The notes below the pieces were generated by a model. That model was not told the DNA's origin and did no database searches. It saw only the letters and a program-made list of their open reading frames with translations. 64,000 bases of DNA, taken from the NCBI GenBank assembly GCA_019055375.1, contig JAHQIW010004613.1, forward strand, positions 47,433 through 111,432, written 5' to 3'. Both the position numbers and the translations under genes were made by a program. Source of the stretch: Parelaphostrongylus tenuis. Taxonomy: Eukaryota; Nematoda; Chromadorea; Rhabditida; Metastrongylidae. Below, piece after piece: positions 30,891 through 42,857 of this stretch. Each line of letters opens with the position of its first letter. The first letter of the stretch is position 1.

Positions 30891-33182
30891 GTAAGCTTAC
30901 TTGATGATGAGCGTCTTCTCGTCGATCATTTCATAGTATCGGACGCGGTGAAGAGCAATGGTTTCGGCCAGAGGGCCGCTGTAGTGTACTACAGCTTGAG
31001 CAAGGCGATGCCGTGAAACAACCGTTGAAAAACCTAACTTCGCTCAAAAATTTAGTGCATAATTGAATTTTCGGCACAAAAGAAATACAGCCAGCACTAG
31101 TGCTTTGGAAAGCTTTTGAACACTCAAAGCTTGGGGATTAGTTGATTTTGTAAGCCTGCTAAGTCCTTGAATTTTCCAGTATCGTAACATGAAAGGCAAT
31201 ATAAATATCGAAAGTTATGAGGAAAAACACACCATTTTATGTGGAATAAATGATAACAAGTGAACGTTTTCTCCTTTTATCGTTAATTTTGCCTGATATT
31301 CCGAGATTCGCGTTAGATTTTTGCCGTTTCCATCATCATATGTTTTGTTGTAGGAGTCACCGCTTTCATTACAAGGGCTCTCGGAACCCAGAAGAAATCC
31401 ATTTGATGTAGAGTCAGACAACTGTGAGCTGTTCTCCCAGTTATGTGATAGCGCTGTAGCTCTGCGGTTTGCCGATACACTGGTTAGCACTATCCCTGTT
31501 TTTTGTAACAACTTTCAAATGTATCGTTTCGATAACTAGATGTTTGTGAGAAAACGTTGGTAGTATCAATACTCTTTTAAGCACATTACAAAAGCGTTTA
31601 GTCGCCATCGCACCTCCACCGAATTTCCGTTATCGTTTATTAGCGGGAAACAAAGCTTTTACTCATTGTGATGTCAGCATGACTCTCCATTCTACAGTTT
31701 CCTCATGGATAATGCTCGCGCAGCCTGTCTAGTTTCTATGGTTACATCTATCCCAGTATAACTGTCAAATGATTTTGTTTGAGAAACATGCTCTGTATCG
31801 CGTAAATTCAGTTGACTGTATTTGCTGCACCGACTGAAAAGCAGAAACAGCAGATGAAGAATACAGCGCAAATATTTCCTTGAAAAATAGAATTGAACGG
31901 ATACCACAAGTCTGACAAAACCTCATTTGGTTAACGATGCCGCATCTTCGTCTTCTTCAAGCCGGCAGTCCGAGTCGATTGTTCACAGCTGTTCGGCGTT
32001 GCGCTGGTGGATTTCGATTGCCGTGAAATCAGTACCTTTTCAAACCTTGAAAATAACATTTTTCGTTCTTATGGATAGAAAAGATTAGAGGTAATAGTAT
32101 ACGTTTTGACGCTCCAAAATCACCACTTAACAGAGACCTTTCTTGCAAGCTTGTGGAAGGATATCGCCACGAAAGTCGTAAACAAGATAGGAAGTTCTTT
32201 ATAAACTTTCTCGAAAGTACTATAGAGTAGAGAAATCTATATTCACTACATTTTACGTTTCTGAAAGTATATAGAAGAGGAAAGTTGTAATCATGGCACC
32301 GTATATTAGCAACGAAGTATTTTTTAAGGATATATGGTACCATTTAGCGGGTGTTCACATTATGTTGGATATCACTCTAGCCTGAGATGATTGGTTTCTT
32401 TTTTTGCGCTTGTCATTCATAGAGGTGATGTGATGCGCTAGTGTCTTCGGCAATGACTAAAGGACAGTATTCGTTCCTTTGCGGTATGTTGATTATTATT
32501 ATTAGAAGGAACATCGACCGGTCCTTAATGGCCTTCGTACCGACTATCAGAGAAGAGTGAAGTAAACAACAAGACGTACTTTCTTGGTTCATAATATCTA
32601 CGACGGCTACATTTGCAAAAAAGTTTCCTTCAGATACTTCTCTCGTGCGTGACAGTTATTTGGTCGAAGAGTGCCCAAAATTATTATATTACGTATTTTA
32701 CATTACGTATTATTTATATTACGTATTATTTATGTTGCCTTTTCAAAGCCTTCGTTGAAATTGCGCGTAGATTTAGGTCACAGCCTTTCAACTAGAGCAT
32801 TTTTTTGAATGCAAGCTATCCCCATTCACCCAGAACCACAAAGTCGTTAATAAATTTATCTAAAAACATAAAAACATTGGTATGATATTTCAACGATACG
32901 ATATAGACATTTTATAAGCGCGATATTTATTTGCTCACATCTACCGTGCTTAAACTATAACATACAGCCTAATAATAGCGCTGCATCGAAAGTAACATTG
33001 ATTTAGTAGTCAGAAATCAGCTTTGATTGCGTTTTCTTACAGGTCAAGTGGCTCAAAAATGGTCTTAAAGGCCTACTACAGCGAGCGTGAAATACGTTAA
33101 TGGCGTCAAAAATATGGTGCATCCCTAAGATATAGAACAACGCCGAGCACCCTTTCTCACACTGTTTCGTAATTTTAAACCC
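30891..33182. other. No supported gene; small tandem repeat at 32.69 kb
   Basis: At about 32686-32735 a unit like ATTACGTATTATTTAT is repeated about three times. A minus-strand frame at 31215-31511 (98 codons, ATSVSAN-like polar composition) has no start codon of standard type and no clear splice sites. The rest is AT-rich. Confidence 0.35.
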
Positions 33183-36100
33183 GCAGACTTCCATCTTTGA
33201 GGGTTCCTGCCCGGCTAGTCGCGAGGGCACGTGGCGCGTCCCCAGGTGATGGATAGGAATATAAACGCGGACCAAGAGTGACCGTATGCTTCCCAGAGAC
33301 GCAGATGGATGCAGGGGAGAAGCTCCCTGCTTTTTCAGCGCCGACTGCAGTGACAAAACTCTATTTCTACGAGTCAAAGTCGGTCAAAAGCCTGCAATCA
33401 AGCGGCTGGGAAGTACATGGGAGGCGGTTAGAAGTCGCTTTCAATAATTAAGTTCCTCCCGCTCCTCCGAGAGAGATTGGCAAGATACTGGTGAGTACCC
33501 AGCTCCCACGACTGAAGCCTGGCAAGCTATACTTTGGGAATAAAAATGTCAAAAACAGCAACAAACACGGGCCTCATTCCTGTGACCTCGGAAGAACTTC
33601 TGACACAGCAGCGCCAGAGATACGAGTATGGAGAGGCTGCTAAAATCTTAGGGCCAAACCAGGCTACCAAGATCAAAACGGATCAAAATGACTGTGCCTA
33701 CAATGCAGGAACCCTTGCTCATGAATCCACTCTAGAAGATCTATCGATAGAAGTAGGAAGGATATGGTACGATTTCATTGGCGTGGCTGAGACGAGAAGA
33801 CGCTATCCTTTTCATGCTGTTTATGACACCGAAGAAGAACTGTTCCTTCGAACATGCGAAAGCAGAGGTGTCAACAACGTTGGTGTCCTCGTCGGATCAA
33901 ATTTGACCGTGAGCATCGATTTATGTGACCAACGAACAACCCGTATCGGACGATTACGGTTGAAACGATGTGGTTCTATGCCAGCCTTGAACATCTTCGT
34001 TGCTTAAGCACCAACATAAAGCTATGACGAAGACGAAGTTTAAGCGTTCTAGATGGATCTCGAAGATTTCTTCAGAGGAAATTGCTTTCTTCAAGGTCAT
34101 CGTTGCAGATTTCAATGCAAAAATAAGACTTAGAAGGACTTCCGAAGAACGTCACATTTGGAAGCACGGACTAGAATGGACTGAACAGGGTGAGAGGCTA
34201 TCTGAGTTCATCATGACGACCCAAACCATCCATGGTAACTCACAAATCCAAAAGCCTCACTCTCTGCGATGGGAAGCAGAAGTCTCCCAACGGAGAGTAG
34301 CATAGCAAAATAGATTACATCTTAGTAAATAAAAGGTCTTGCTTGACCGATGTCGCTGTTGTTCCTAAGTTCTACACGGAGCAGACCACAGCCTCCTTCG
34401 CGCAACGTTCCGTTTTTCGCGGAGAAGAGAGAAAGCCGCTAAATTCAAACAGCGAATTCCCATAACTACCATAAACAGGGATGTATTCCAATCATTAGTA
34501 GGCTCTTGGGAAGATACCGTTGTCGACAATATCGACAAAGAATACGATCGGCTCGTTGAATAACTCCACGTTAGCGCTGTGAAAGAGAGAGTCCTAAGCT
34601 TACGAAGAGACACTTGCCTCCGCAGACACTCGAGCTGATACGTCAACGTGAAATCGCATGAGCTACAGGCAACCGAAACCTCAAGTCCATGCTTCCCAAT
34701 TGCAACAGGAAAGTGATAAAAGAAGACCTCAAAGAGAGATGAGCAGCAGGTATGGCAGAGGCTGCAGAAGCTGGGAAGCGATTCGCAAAGTTCATTGAGG
34801 CTTTGCCAGAGATAAGACAAAGATGGTTGCACTCCGATGCCCTGCCAGGATACTTACAGCTTCTAGAAAGGTTATGGAGAAAATCATCCACCAATACTGC
34901 TCGAGTCTCTTCGCTAGCCATGTCGTCTTACCGTCACATGAATTGAAAAACAATGAATATGTCGCTCCACTGGTCCTCCCTTTCGAAATTTGACGTGCTA
35001 TGTCGTCGGTGAAGAACAGAACACGCGGACCAGGCAGGAATAGACCAGTACACCTTAAAAAACTGTCTCCAGTTCTCATCAACACCCTGGCTCGACTCAT
35101 CGCTCGCCATATGCCAGAATGCAAGGTTCCCATAATCGAGAACTAGCAGAACCGTAGTGTTGTTAGAAAAAGGGAGAACTTCACGACATGGACATATGTA
35201 GCCCAATCTGCTTGCTGTCCGTTGTCTCTAACCTCCTCACTTGAGTCATCGTAAACAGGACTGACAGAACACTGGATGAAGGACAGCCATGAGAACAAGC
35301 GGGGTTCCGAAAAGAATGCAGTACTATAGATCACATCCACACAATTACAAAAATCATTGAAGTTTTAGGAGAGTACAAACAGCCACTCTGTCTCATTTTC
35401 ATCGATCTAAAGAAAGCCATTGGTTCAGTGGAAACAGAAGCAGTTATAGAGGCTCTGGATGACCAGGGCGTCTTTACTCGGTGCCTAATGATCCTTCGTT
35501 AGCTTTACAAAATATTCAGTGCCAAAATATTGCCATTCTACAACAATCTCACAATAAAGTAAGAGGGGAGGTGTTCGACAAAGCGATACAATTTCGCCAG
35601 AACTTATCACTCTCACCCTCCCAAACGTCATGCGAACATTAGAATGGGACGATATGGGAGTGGAAATTGATGGTCGACAATTAAACCATCTTCGCTTTGC
35701 TCATGATATCGTCCTCATAACACAAAACATCAGCCAAGCGGAGCGAGTGTTGACCGATTTTGACAATGCCTGTAGAAAGATTGGTCTTCAACTATATCTG
35801 GCGAGAACGATGTTCATAGGGAACGGATGAGTTTTGAAAGCCCCATTCGCGCTCAACGGAACGACGATCTCCGAATGCTCCAGTGACGTGTGTCTAGGTC
35901 TTGAAATTAACATGAACAACGACCTAGCTTCAGAGTTGAGCAGGAGGAAACGTGCGGCTTGAGGAACGTTTAGGAACATTGAAGATGTACTGATGAGAAC
36001 AAAGAGCATCGGAATCCGTGCCCACCTTTCCCACTTGACGATTATCCCTGTCCTAACGTGTGCAGTGGAAACCTGGTCGCTACGTATGGGAGATGAAAGA

Positions 36101-36522
36101 TCACTAGGCCTTATCGCAGTCGAAAGGTCGATGCTAGGAGTATCCCTTATCTCGCAAACGAGAGAAAAGATCAGATGTTCCGACCTGCGTCAACGATCGA
36201 AAACCAGAGACGCCGTTCTACACGCCAGAATATGGAAAACAAGGTGGGCCGGACACGTGATACGCTTCAACGACAACCAACGAGCGAGAGCCGCTACCAA
36301 CTGGATTTCTCGGGACATCAAGCGATCTGCAGGATTACCACCGGCCCGTTGGTCTAATTTCTTCACGAAGATTACAGAAGAAAGATGTGATGCTAAGCGA
36401 GTAATAGAGGAAAGTTTACTCTGGGCTACTCTCACACGCTATAGGGAAAAATGGAAGTGCTGCTGGTACCTGCTTGACTCATTCGACGACCAACGGGACG
36501 ACAAGTGATACAGGTGACAGGT
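33183..36522 (+). mobile_element. Old, full-length but decayed RTE retrotransposon
   Basis: It spans the GC-rich 5' leader (mirror of 12130-12436), the whole ORF region and the 3' tail (GACAAGTGATACAGGTGACAGG-like, near 36505-36522). Frames are broken by many stops and shifts. Recognisable blocks include YNAGTLAHEST, GVAETRRRYPFHAVYD, FIDLKKAIGS and the RT block C with FAHD in place of FADD. Identity with the young copies is clearly lower. It is dead, but it records the complete length of the family (about 3.3 kb). Confidence 0.92.
33534..36508 (+). pseudogene. RTE polyprotein pseudogene
   Basis: Fragments of the endonuclease-RT polyprotein lie in different frames: 33534-34007 (endonuclease N-terminal half), 34000-34305 (VADFNAKIRLRRTS, QGERLSEFIMTTQ), 35630-35830 (block C region, LRFAHDIVLITQN) and 35993-36508 (C-terminal WAGHVIRFNDN to the stop). 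The block C aspartate pair has become H-D, the endonuclease VGDFN has become VADFN, and several stops separate the pieces. No functional protein is possible. Confidence 0.9.
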
Positions 36523-36618
36523 AATTCTTTACTAAACAGTTCTGTATTCTACATTAGAAAAGAAAGACTACTTGGAAGCTAGGTAGATAGCACTCTAGCT
36601 GTCCTAAAGACACAAAAT

Positions 36619-36993
36619 ATGCCTTGTTTAGATGTTCTTGCAGGTTTTTCTCTGGTGGAACAATTGTTTTTTGAAATCTTTTGTACTTCACCACAGAACA
36701 AAATTGCAGAATTCCGTAGGCCATTAATCATCACTGAGATTTTGCAGTCTAGGGAAATTCGTCTTAAAAATTGGAGAAATTTGTTTGCGTATGTAGTTGT
36801 CTACGTGAAGTGCCTTCCAATAAAGTTCGCCGTCTTTAGCCTGGTGATGACGGCTATGTTTTTCGTTGTTACTCTTGTTCTGGAGCGACTATCTGGTTAC
36901 TCGGTTGAAATTCCATCATTTCAATCAATCGACCAATTCGTGCTAATCGTTGACCGCTTTCTACCACAGCCTGAAAAGAGTTCCCACTGGTAA
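36619..36993 (+). other. Open frame of 124 codons, doubtful
   Basis: An ATG frame just after the old RTE. It contains a hydrophobic stretch (KFAVFSLVMTAMFFVVTLVL) that could span a membrane. An acceptor-like TTCTTGCAG lies within its first codons. In AT-rich DNA of this length one or two such frames are expected by chance, and I recognise no family. Confidence 0.2.
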
Positions 36994-37935
36994 CATAGAC
37001 CAAAACTCATAACCTACTTGAGAGCGTCATAGAATGTGCTACTCTTACTAGAAATTCTTTCTCTGCTTTCAATTTGTTGCGATTTCATTCTAACTCTAAT
37101 CAACACATTGTGAACGGAATTTGCTCTGAAGTATTCCATTCTGGTGCGTCCGAGATCAATACTTCTGATCTTTCCAATCTTGAGTATGCAATGAGTAGGC
37201 TGAAATCAAACCATCGATTTTTATTCCTCCAAGTACAATACGAGTTTTTCAATTGTTTTATTTTTGTACTGTTTGTCCTCTTTTTACCATGTCAATATCT
37301 GCTACGGAGACCCAATTTTGGTTTGTTACTGGTAGAAATCTCAGGTATTATCCTCATAGCTTCTGGGCATCTCCATCTCCCGAAGCAGATACTAGTCTGT
37401 GGTTGATCAAGCTTTTTGTTGGTCTATATGTGGTACAAGACATCTGCGATATCAAGCACATATTGAGCTTTCAATGCTGGCAACTTTAGTTACGAAAGGA
37501 GTAATTGGTGGTTTCAAAGCTGTAGTCGCTGACTATAGTTTTTTTTTCAGTGTTTGATTAAAACATTATTTGGAACGTTCATAGTACTGCTTTGGAAACA
37601 GAAATCTCCAGTAAACGAAAAAATCCTGCCATAAGGACTCGTAGATGGGAAGAAATATTGCACGACATCAACTGAAAACCGGACAGCCTCTCAGTTGCAG
37701 ATTATTTGTGTCGAAGCAGCATTGCTTAACTTTTTTTGCTGCGTATTCTTTTTCATGGCATGGTAAGGATGTGCAAAGCATGGAGCTTCACGTACCTCAC
37801 TTTACTCAGAAAGAGAAGATCCAAGAATTGAAATTCACTTGGGCTTCCAAGGTTTAGTGACATTTCAACTTTCTCGTGGTCGCAACAGCAGTGTCAAATA
37901 GATCAAAGGATTGTCCGTTCCGTACATTCTTGTAG

Positions 37936-38014
37936 CTCCGGAAAGAATGAAACTAAACATGAATACGTACTGGGTGGTGTTCAGTGAAGTCATGGGGAAT
38001 CGAATGTCATGTAG
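37936..38014 (+). CDS. Possible exon of unknown gene
   Basis: An acceptor (CATTCTTGTAG) and a donor (AG|GTGTCC) bound 79 bases that read PERMKLNMNTYWVVF and SEVMGNRMSC with two bases left on each side. The residue pattern is protein-like. The antisense strand is also open, and no phase-compatible neighbour was identified. Confidence 0.25.
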
Positions 38015-38094
38015 GTGTCCGTATATATCGATATTTGGAGAAAGTACAGCAGAGTTGAAACGAAACTTTCGCGGACTTCTTTTCTGCCTACTAC

Positions 38095-38165
38095 AATTTG
38101 TAAATTGTTCGGGCTCTACAAGACAGCTCATTTAACAGACCACATGACATGCTGGCTCAAATAAT
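38095..38165 (-). repeat. Repeat R2 copy
   Basis: It contains TTCGGGCTCTACAAGACAGC, CAGACCACATGACATG and CTGGCTCAAATAATAAT, the shared end of the R2 family. Confidence 0.6.
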
Positions 38166-38322
38166 AATCTCGAGATATGATGAATAAATGTTCTACCGAC
38201 GGCTGCCATAATCCCAACAGCTACTTTACTCACGTTCTAGTTTACGCAAGCGAAGAAATCAACATCAGAATAGATCCACTCTCTACGCCAGATCTATTAA
38301 GCCTCCTATACCTATTTATATC

Positions 38323-38707
38323 TTAATTTTTATAATATCCTATACGGCTTCCTACGGCCATAAAACTTGGATAGCTATTTGAGCGGTCGTCTTCACACTT
38401 AATCTCCACATCTTCTATTCTTCTCGTTCTCAGGCTACCGTAGTCCATGGTGGTGCTCTCTTTCGAATATCGTGATGTCCGCGAAGAGCATTCCGCGACC
38501 GACAAATCGTTTGTATAAACAAGGTGATGGTTGACTTGAGCCGCGAATACTCCTCCCATCGTCTTAGAGAGCCCTTGAATCCTCATAGAATGTTCTCCCT
38601 TAACCTTTTCGTCCATCTTCCGTCTGTTCCTTCCACTATGTGAGCGGCCCATCAGAGTTTTGTTATCAGTGTATGATTTTTGGAACACGCAAAAATTCGA
38701 GATGTTG
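38323..38707 (-). CDS. Possible terminal exon, about 127 codons, unknown product
   Basis: On the minus strand an acceptor (CGTCCTTCAG) at 38708-38717 is followed by one base and then an open frame to TAA. It reads NISNFCVFQKSYTDNK, then GRSHSGRNRRKMDEKVK, GVFAAQVNHHLVYTN, MDYGSLRTRRIEDVEIK and SRIGYYKN. Base composition is balanced compared with the flanks, and codons vary at third positions. It is rich in Arg, Lys and Ser with no membrane segment. I do not recognise the family, and upstream exons were not found. Confidence 0.4.
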
Positions 38708-39129
38708 CTGAAGGACGTTGTGCAAACTGATTAGTACTATGATTCCGGGACACAAAAGCAGTGGATACTATTTATGCAATTCAGAGAGGATCCGGTAATT
38801 CAGCGTTGCATGGGAGTTGTACGGAGAGTTCACTGAGATGTCATAGTTCTAAATAGGTTATTATGCGTTAGCTATACCCTAAGCGAATTAGGCTACAGTT
38901 TGTGCGCAAATACAAGTTAGCCTTCTGTACATCTAACAACTCTACTGATAACTTTCTGATGTAGCCTAAACGAAGCGTAGTATGGTATCTTCAGAGTGCT
39001 AGAGACAAAGAAGACCACGTAGCTTTGAAACAGTGCAGCAAAACAATCCCCTATTATGATATCGTACAAGATTAGACGTAGTTATCTTCTGTCATTTCCC
39101 AAGACCGACTATCTATTAAGCTCGGCATG

Positions 39130-39778
39130 CTTCAATAGTTATTAACTTTCTTCTTTGAGCCAAACACGAGGTGTTACATTAATCTTTATTCAGCAACTGA
39201 CATTTCGGCAGTTCGCCTTCTTCAGAGCCTTGAAAGGTCAAAATTCCTGCAATCCAGTCAGACAAACACCTCCGTTACTCTTTTGAAAATTAGACACCTG
39301 ACCTAGATTCAATAGCATCAAGCACAAATCAACTTTAAACATACTCACCGCTTTTGTCTGTGTTCCACAGAGTGATTCGAGTGGAGATTACCGGAAGACG
39401 ATTACATAGGCTCGCAGTGCACCCTACTCATCGGAATAACAACCTTATCTACTGACTCATACCACGGTTGAGCACGAGGTATTCCTCCCTGCGGTTTATA
39501 ACTATAAAGTTGGATTGGTTGTATTAATTAAAAAAGCTTCCACAATCTTTTGCTCTGATGTTATATGCGCCTGCGCAAGCATGGTGACTTTGATGTCAAA
39601 ATCTACTTCGTCATGCTTCCCTGCTCTGTGTGTATGCCGGAGGTGTTTCGTTTATTAAGACGCTTGCCAGCTAGGTGCTCTTCTATGCAGGCATAGAGCG
39701 GCTAAACCGTTTCGCCAATATATTTGTCGCTGCACGCTTGGCAGGAGATTAGGTAAATTGTACCCAGCTTAGGACACC
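39130..39778 (-). mobile_element. Penelope-like element 3' part, left half of a head-to-head pair
   Basis: The minus-strand translation gives GTIYLISCQACSDKYIGET, a clear GIY-YIG endonuclease signature. EEHLAGKR and decayed C-terminal sequence follow. After the coding part come a UTR, a hammerhead-like motif (39203-39224), AATAAAGATTAATGTAACA and the terminal CTCGTGTTTGGC. Stops and frameshifts are present. The element breaks off at 39778, exactly where an oppositely oriented copy begins. Confidence 0.75.
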
Positions 39779-40316
39779 TGGCTGACAAGCGTCATAATAG
39801 ACGAACACCCCGCTAAGTACACACAGAGCACAGAAGCATGACGGAGTAGATTTTAATATCGAAGTCACCGTCAATGCGCAGGAACAAAAAGCATTAGCGC
39901 GAAAGATTTTGGAAGCGTTTCGGATTAACACGACCACTCTAACTATAAACGCAGGAAAGAATGCCTCGCGATCACCCGTGATATGAGTCAGTATATGAGA
40001 CTGTTGTTTTGATGGGTAGGCTGCATTACGGGCCTATGTGATCGTCGTCTGGTGATCTCCATCTGAATCACTCAGTGGAACATATGCAAAAAGCGGTGAC
40101 TATGTTTAAAGTTGATTTTCTGCTTGATGCGAGTCGAATCTAGGTCTGGTGATTTTTTTCTACAAAAGTAATGGAGGTGTTTGGCTTATGGATTGCAGAG
40201 AACTTGACCTTTCGAAGCTCTGAAGAAGGCGAATTGCCGAAACGTCAGCTGTTGAATAAAGATTAATGTAACACGTCGTGTTTGACTCAGAGAAGAAAAT
40301 TAGTAGTTATCTTTAT
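39779..40316 (+). mobile_element. Penelope-like element 3' part, right half of a head-to-head pair
   Basis: This is the plus-strand partner. It starts downstream of the GIY-YIG signature and carries the decayed C-terminal helix region (ARKILEAFRIN) and ECLAITRDM, then the stop. The UTR resembles the left half. The terminal block has CTGAAGAAGGCGAATTGCC, GAAACGTCAGC, AATAAAGATTAATGTAACA and CGTCGTGTTTGAC. The last 35 bases outside this are still shared between both halves in inverted form, so the pair spans about 1.19 kb. Confidence 0.75.
40220..40247 (+). ncRNA. Hammerhead-like motif of Penelope element
   Basis: CTGAAGA, an A, GGC/GCC stem II with a loop, then GAAACGT match the hammerhead core. 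About 30 bases on, the terminal ACGTC could supply the 3' strand of a short stem III (CGT with ACG) and a TC cleavage position. The long loop suggests weak or multimer-dependent folding. The same motif is at 39203-39224 (minus), 12701-12730 and, more decayed, 5191-5218. Confidence 0.5.
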
Positions 40317-41269
40317 CAACGACATTCTATCCGTGCTATGGACGTGGTTTTCTTTGAAATGTCAACACTAACTGGTACTTGCAGCTATGAGTCAATATCA
40401 GTATTAAGAATTATTATTGTTCTTACTCACATCAGTCAAGCCATAAAATGGAGAAAAACGAATTTACTAGGGACGAAACATGTAATTTTAGATCAATACA
40501 CGGTTCAAAGCACTTAATTAAGGTTTTAATTCCATGAGAACATCTGAAACTTATCAATTTTAGACTAAAGGAAATGGAATTCAAAGGGTGAGCAATTTTC
40601 TAAATCTATCATTATGGTCAAAAGCGTGCATTTGCAGCTCGCGGCTGCACTGTTTCTATATAAATTGTTAGGAGTAGGAGTGACACATGGAGAGTGTCAA
40701 CGTTTCATAGTTTTTTTTTTTTTGGAATCAGACCATCGCCTCTTTGGTGTAAAATTTTCTATTTGGGAAAAGAAGAGTAAGCCGTGAAGCTTCAGAAAAA
40801 AATATCAAACTGATTGTTCTAAGAAATGTTAATTGGTTTGTGGAAAAATTACGTTTTCGACAATATCGAGGCAGAATACTAGTTTAACCAACCTCTTAGG
40901 ATAGTGAGTTTGAATAATATCAAGAGACGCTCGTGTGTTGATATTCTTGTGCTGAAATCAGGAACAATCAGGAAGTCACGTGATCGGTGCTGTCTCACTA
41001 GAAATTCATTTTTGAATAATATCGTACGAAAAAGGGAATGGGATGTTACCCCTTTATGCGTGAAACACAAGTCAAATTTCCTCCTAAAGTCGACTTTTGC
41101 TATTTGTTCAGCATCCTTTAATCAATAAATATAACATCATGACACTGAGAGAATTGCCGTAGTTCGGAGTGATGGTCAATCCCTGACAACTACGCCGATG
41201 GTGATAGAACTCTTAGCTCAATAAGCATGATCTAGGCGCAGCCGATGCTTGACGATTGCGACACCGCAT
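40317..41269. other. No supported gene
   Basis: AT-rich. A plus-strand frame at 40904-41128 opens with NNIKRRSCVDILVLKSG and looks mildly protein-like, but the antisense is also open and there is no splice support. Confidence 0.3.
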
Positions 41270-41490
41270 TAGGAAATCGGATGGGTATAACGTCGGTGAA
41301 GCACAGCACCTCAACTCGTTTGAAAGTAAATATAGCCGAACATCTAAAGAGCTACCGCCAATATTCATCAGCACATTAGTCCGACTTTCCAAAAGGTTAT
41401 GCGTTCCAAATTCTAAGTTGTCAATCAATTAGTGTCTATCGTACATAACCTTTTCACTCAAGTCGTCTCCAAAGATCAAAAAATTAGGCT
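41270..41490 (+). mobile_element. Very old RTE fragment
   Basis: In shifting frames the plus strand gives AEHLK, ELPPIFISTLVRLSKRL and VSIVHNLFTQV. These align in order with PEHLKNLPPVLINTLARLF and LLSVVYKLFTRVI of the RTE reverse transcriptase. Nothing else of the element was found around it. Confidence 0.6.
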
Positions 41491-42239
41491 TCAATCAATA
41501 CCCTATAAATACCCTAGTTGACAAGCAGTTTTCTGCGCATGTAAAACTCACTTTGGCTTCTCCTGCTACACTGCAGTGAAACGATGGCTTCAAGAAATTG
41601 CACAACGTTTAAATTACCGGAACTTCATTAACGAATGGTTGCTCTTAACTTAATGTATCGTGCCAAAAAGTACGCATATGTGAGACCGCTGCGCCACCGT
41701 TACCCCATGAGTCGAGAAAATTTTGCAGGTGAGATGAAGTAGAAGCTGTAAGGCGGCCCTGTTCAATTTCCAAAAAAAAATTCAAGCGATACAGTCTACA
41801 CCCATTGCGAATTTTATCCATAAACTATGCTGCACGTTACACCTAACACTAAATGTAAAGCATTTTACATAAGAATTTTTTTACAAAAGGTTATAGTTTT
41901 CATCGTTCATACAGTTTATATATTTCTGCAACGATTTACCGCTCAGAAATGTCCGAAGACTGTTGACAAACGTCGGGCTGCAACCTTCAGTTAATCGAAA
42001 TCACCCTTCTACTCCAAATTGGCCAAGAAACAACCGATCTGCTTTCATGTGGCCTTACATTTTGAAGACGTAATAAACTAGTTCGAAATATAACTCAAAT
42101 GGAGTTAGCTGCAACCAATGAAGCACAAGATGAGACGGGAAGAAATGATTTCAACGGAATGGCGACTGATACGCACTTTATCGCCATGAGAGGCTTTAGT
42201 CTCAGATTCTACGAATTTGGCAGTTGTCGATGCTGTATA

Positions 42240-42488
42240 TCAGAAGCGTGAGTTGCCGAAAAATAATTGACAGTGTATGAAATTTTTTAGCCGAGCTCCA
42301 CCCCCAAACTCTCTCGGGCAATCAACAACAACGCCCTGTGGAACCCTACAGCCAAGCTGTGATCGAGATTCCAGGGAGACTCGCTCAAACAGCATTCTAC
42401 GACGTTCAAGAAGAAGAGGAAACAGCGAATTCAATGCTAGAAGTACTGGGAACCACACGATAAAAAATACATTGTGAATACGGATCAT
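42240..42488 (-). repeat. Repeat R1 copy 2
   Basis: The minus strand reads WFPVLLALNSLFPLLLE, then LFERVSLESRSQLGC. This is related to the copies at 14.9, 54.1 and 57.0 kb, with identity moderate by eye. It has 82 open codons but no recognisable domain. Confidence 0.5.
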
Positions 42489-42857
42489 TAAAGTGTTTGA
42501 AGTGTAAAGTTTTATGAAATGCCTTTTTGAGCGAGCTTATAGGATCTGCACAGGTTAAAATCGAGCGCGCTTTCCTTCCCGTGTAATTGCTGCTCTGTGG
42601 ACCAAAACTGACGTCGCACCAATCGCACCTGGACATAATATTTCGTTAAGGACTTAGATTGAAATTTTGCGGTGAACCATATTTTGGAAAGTTTATCAAA
42701 TTTGATAGCTTCTTTCGCATGCGATAAATGTCAAGATTGTCCAAGCAATATTCTTTGTTCAGATTCGCGCGATTCGCGTGAGCGATTTTGCTTAGAGTTC
42801 CGATTTGTCAAAATATTGATCGTGCTATTGCTAAAATTTATCACCCCATATGAATAT

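Noticed and set aside
42672..42857. N-terminal 62 codons of the open frame running into the young RTE
   Set aside because: The element begins at 42858 after a target duplication. The upstream codons are flanking DNA that happens to be in frame.
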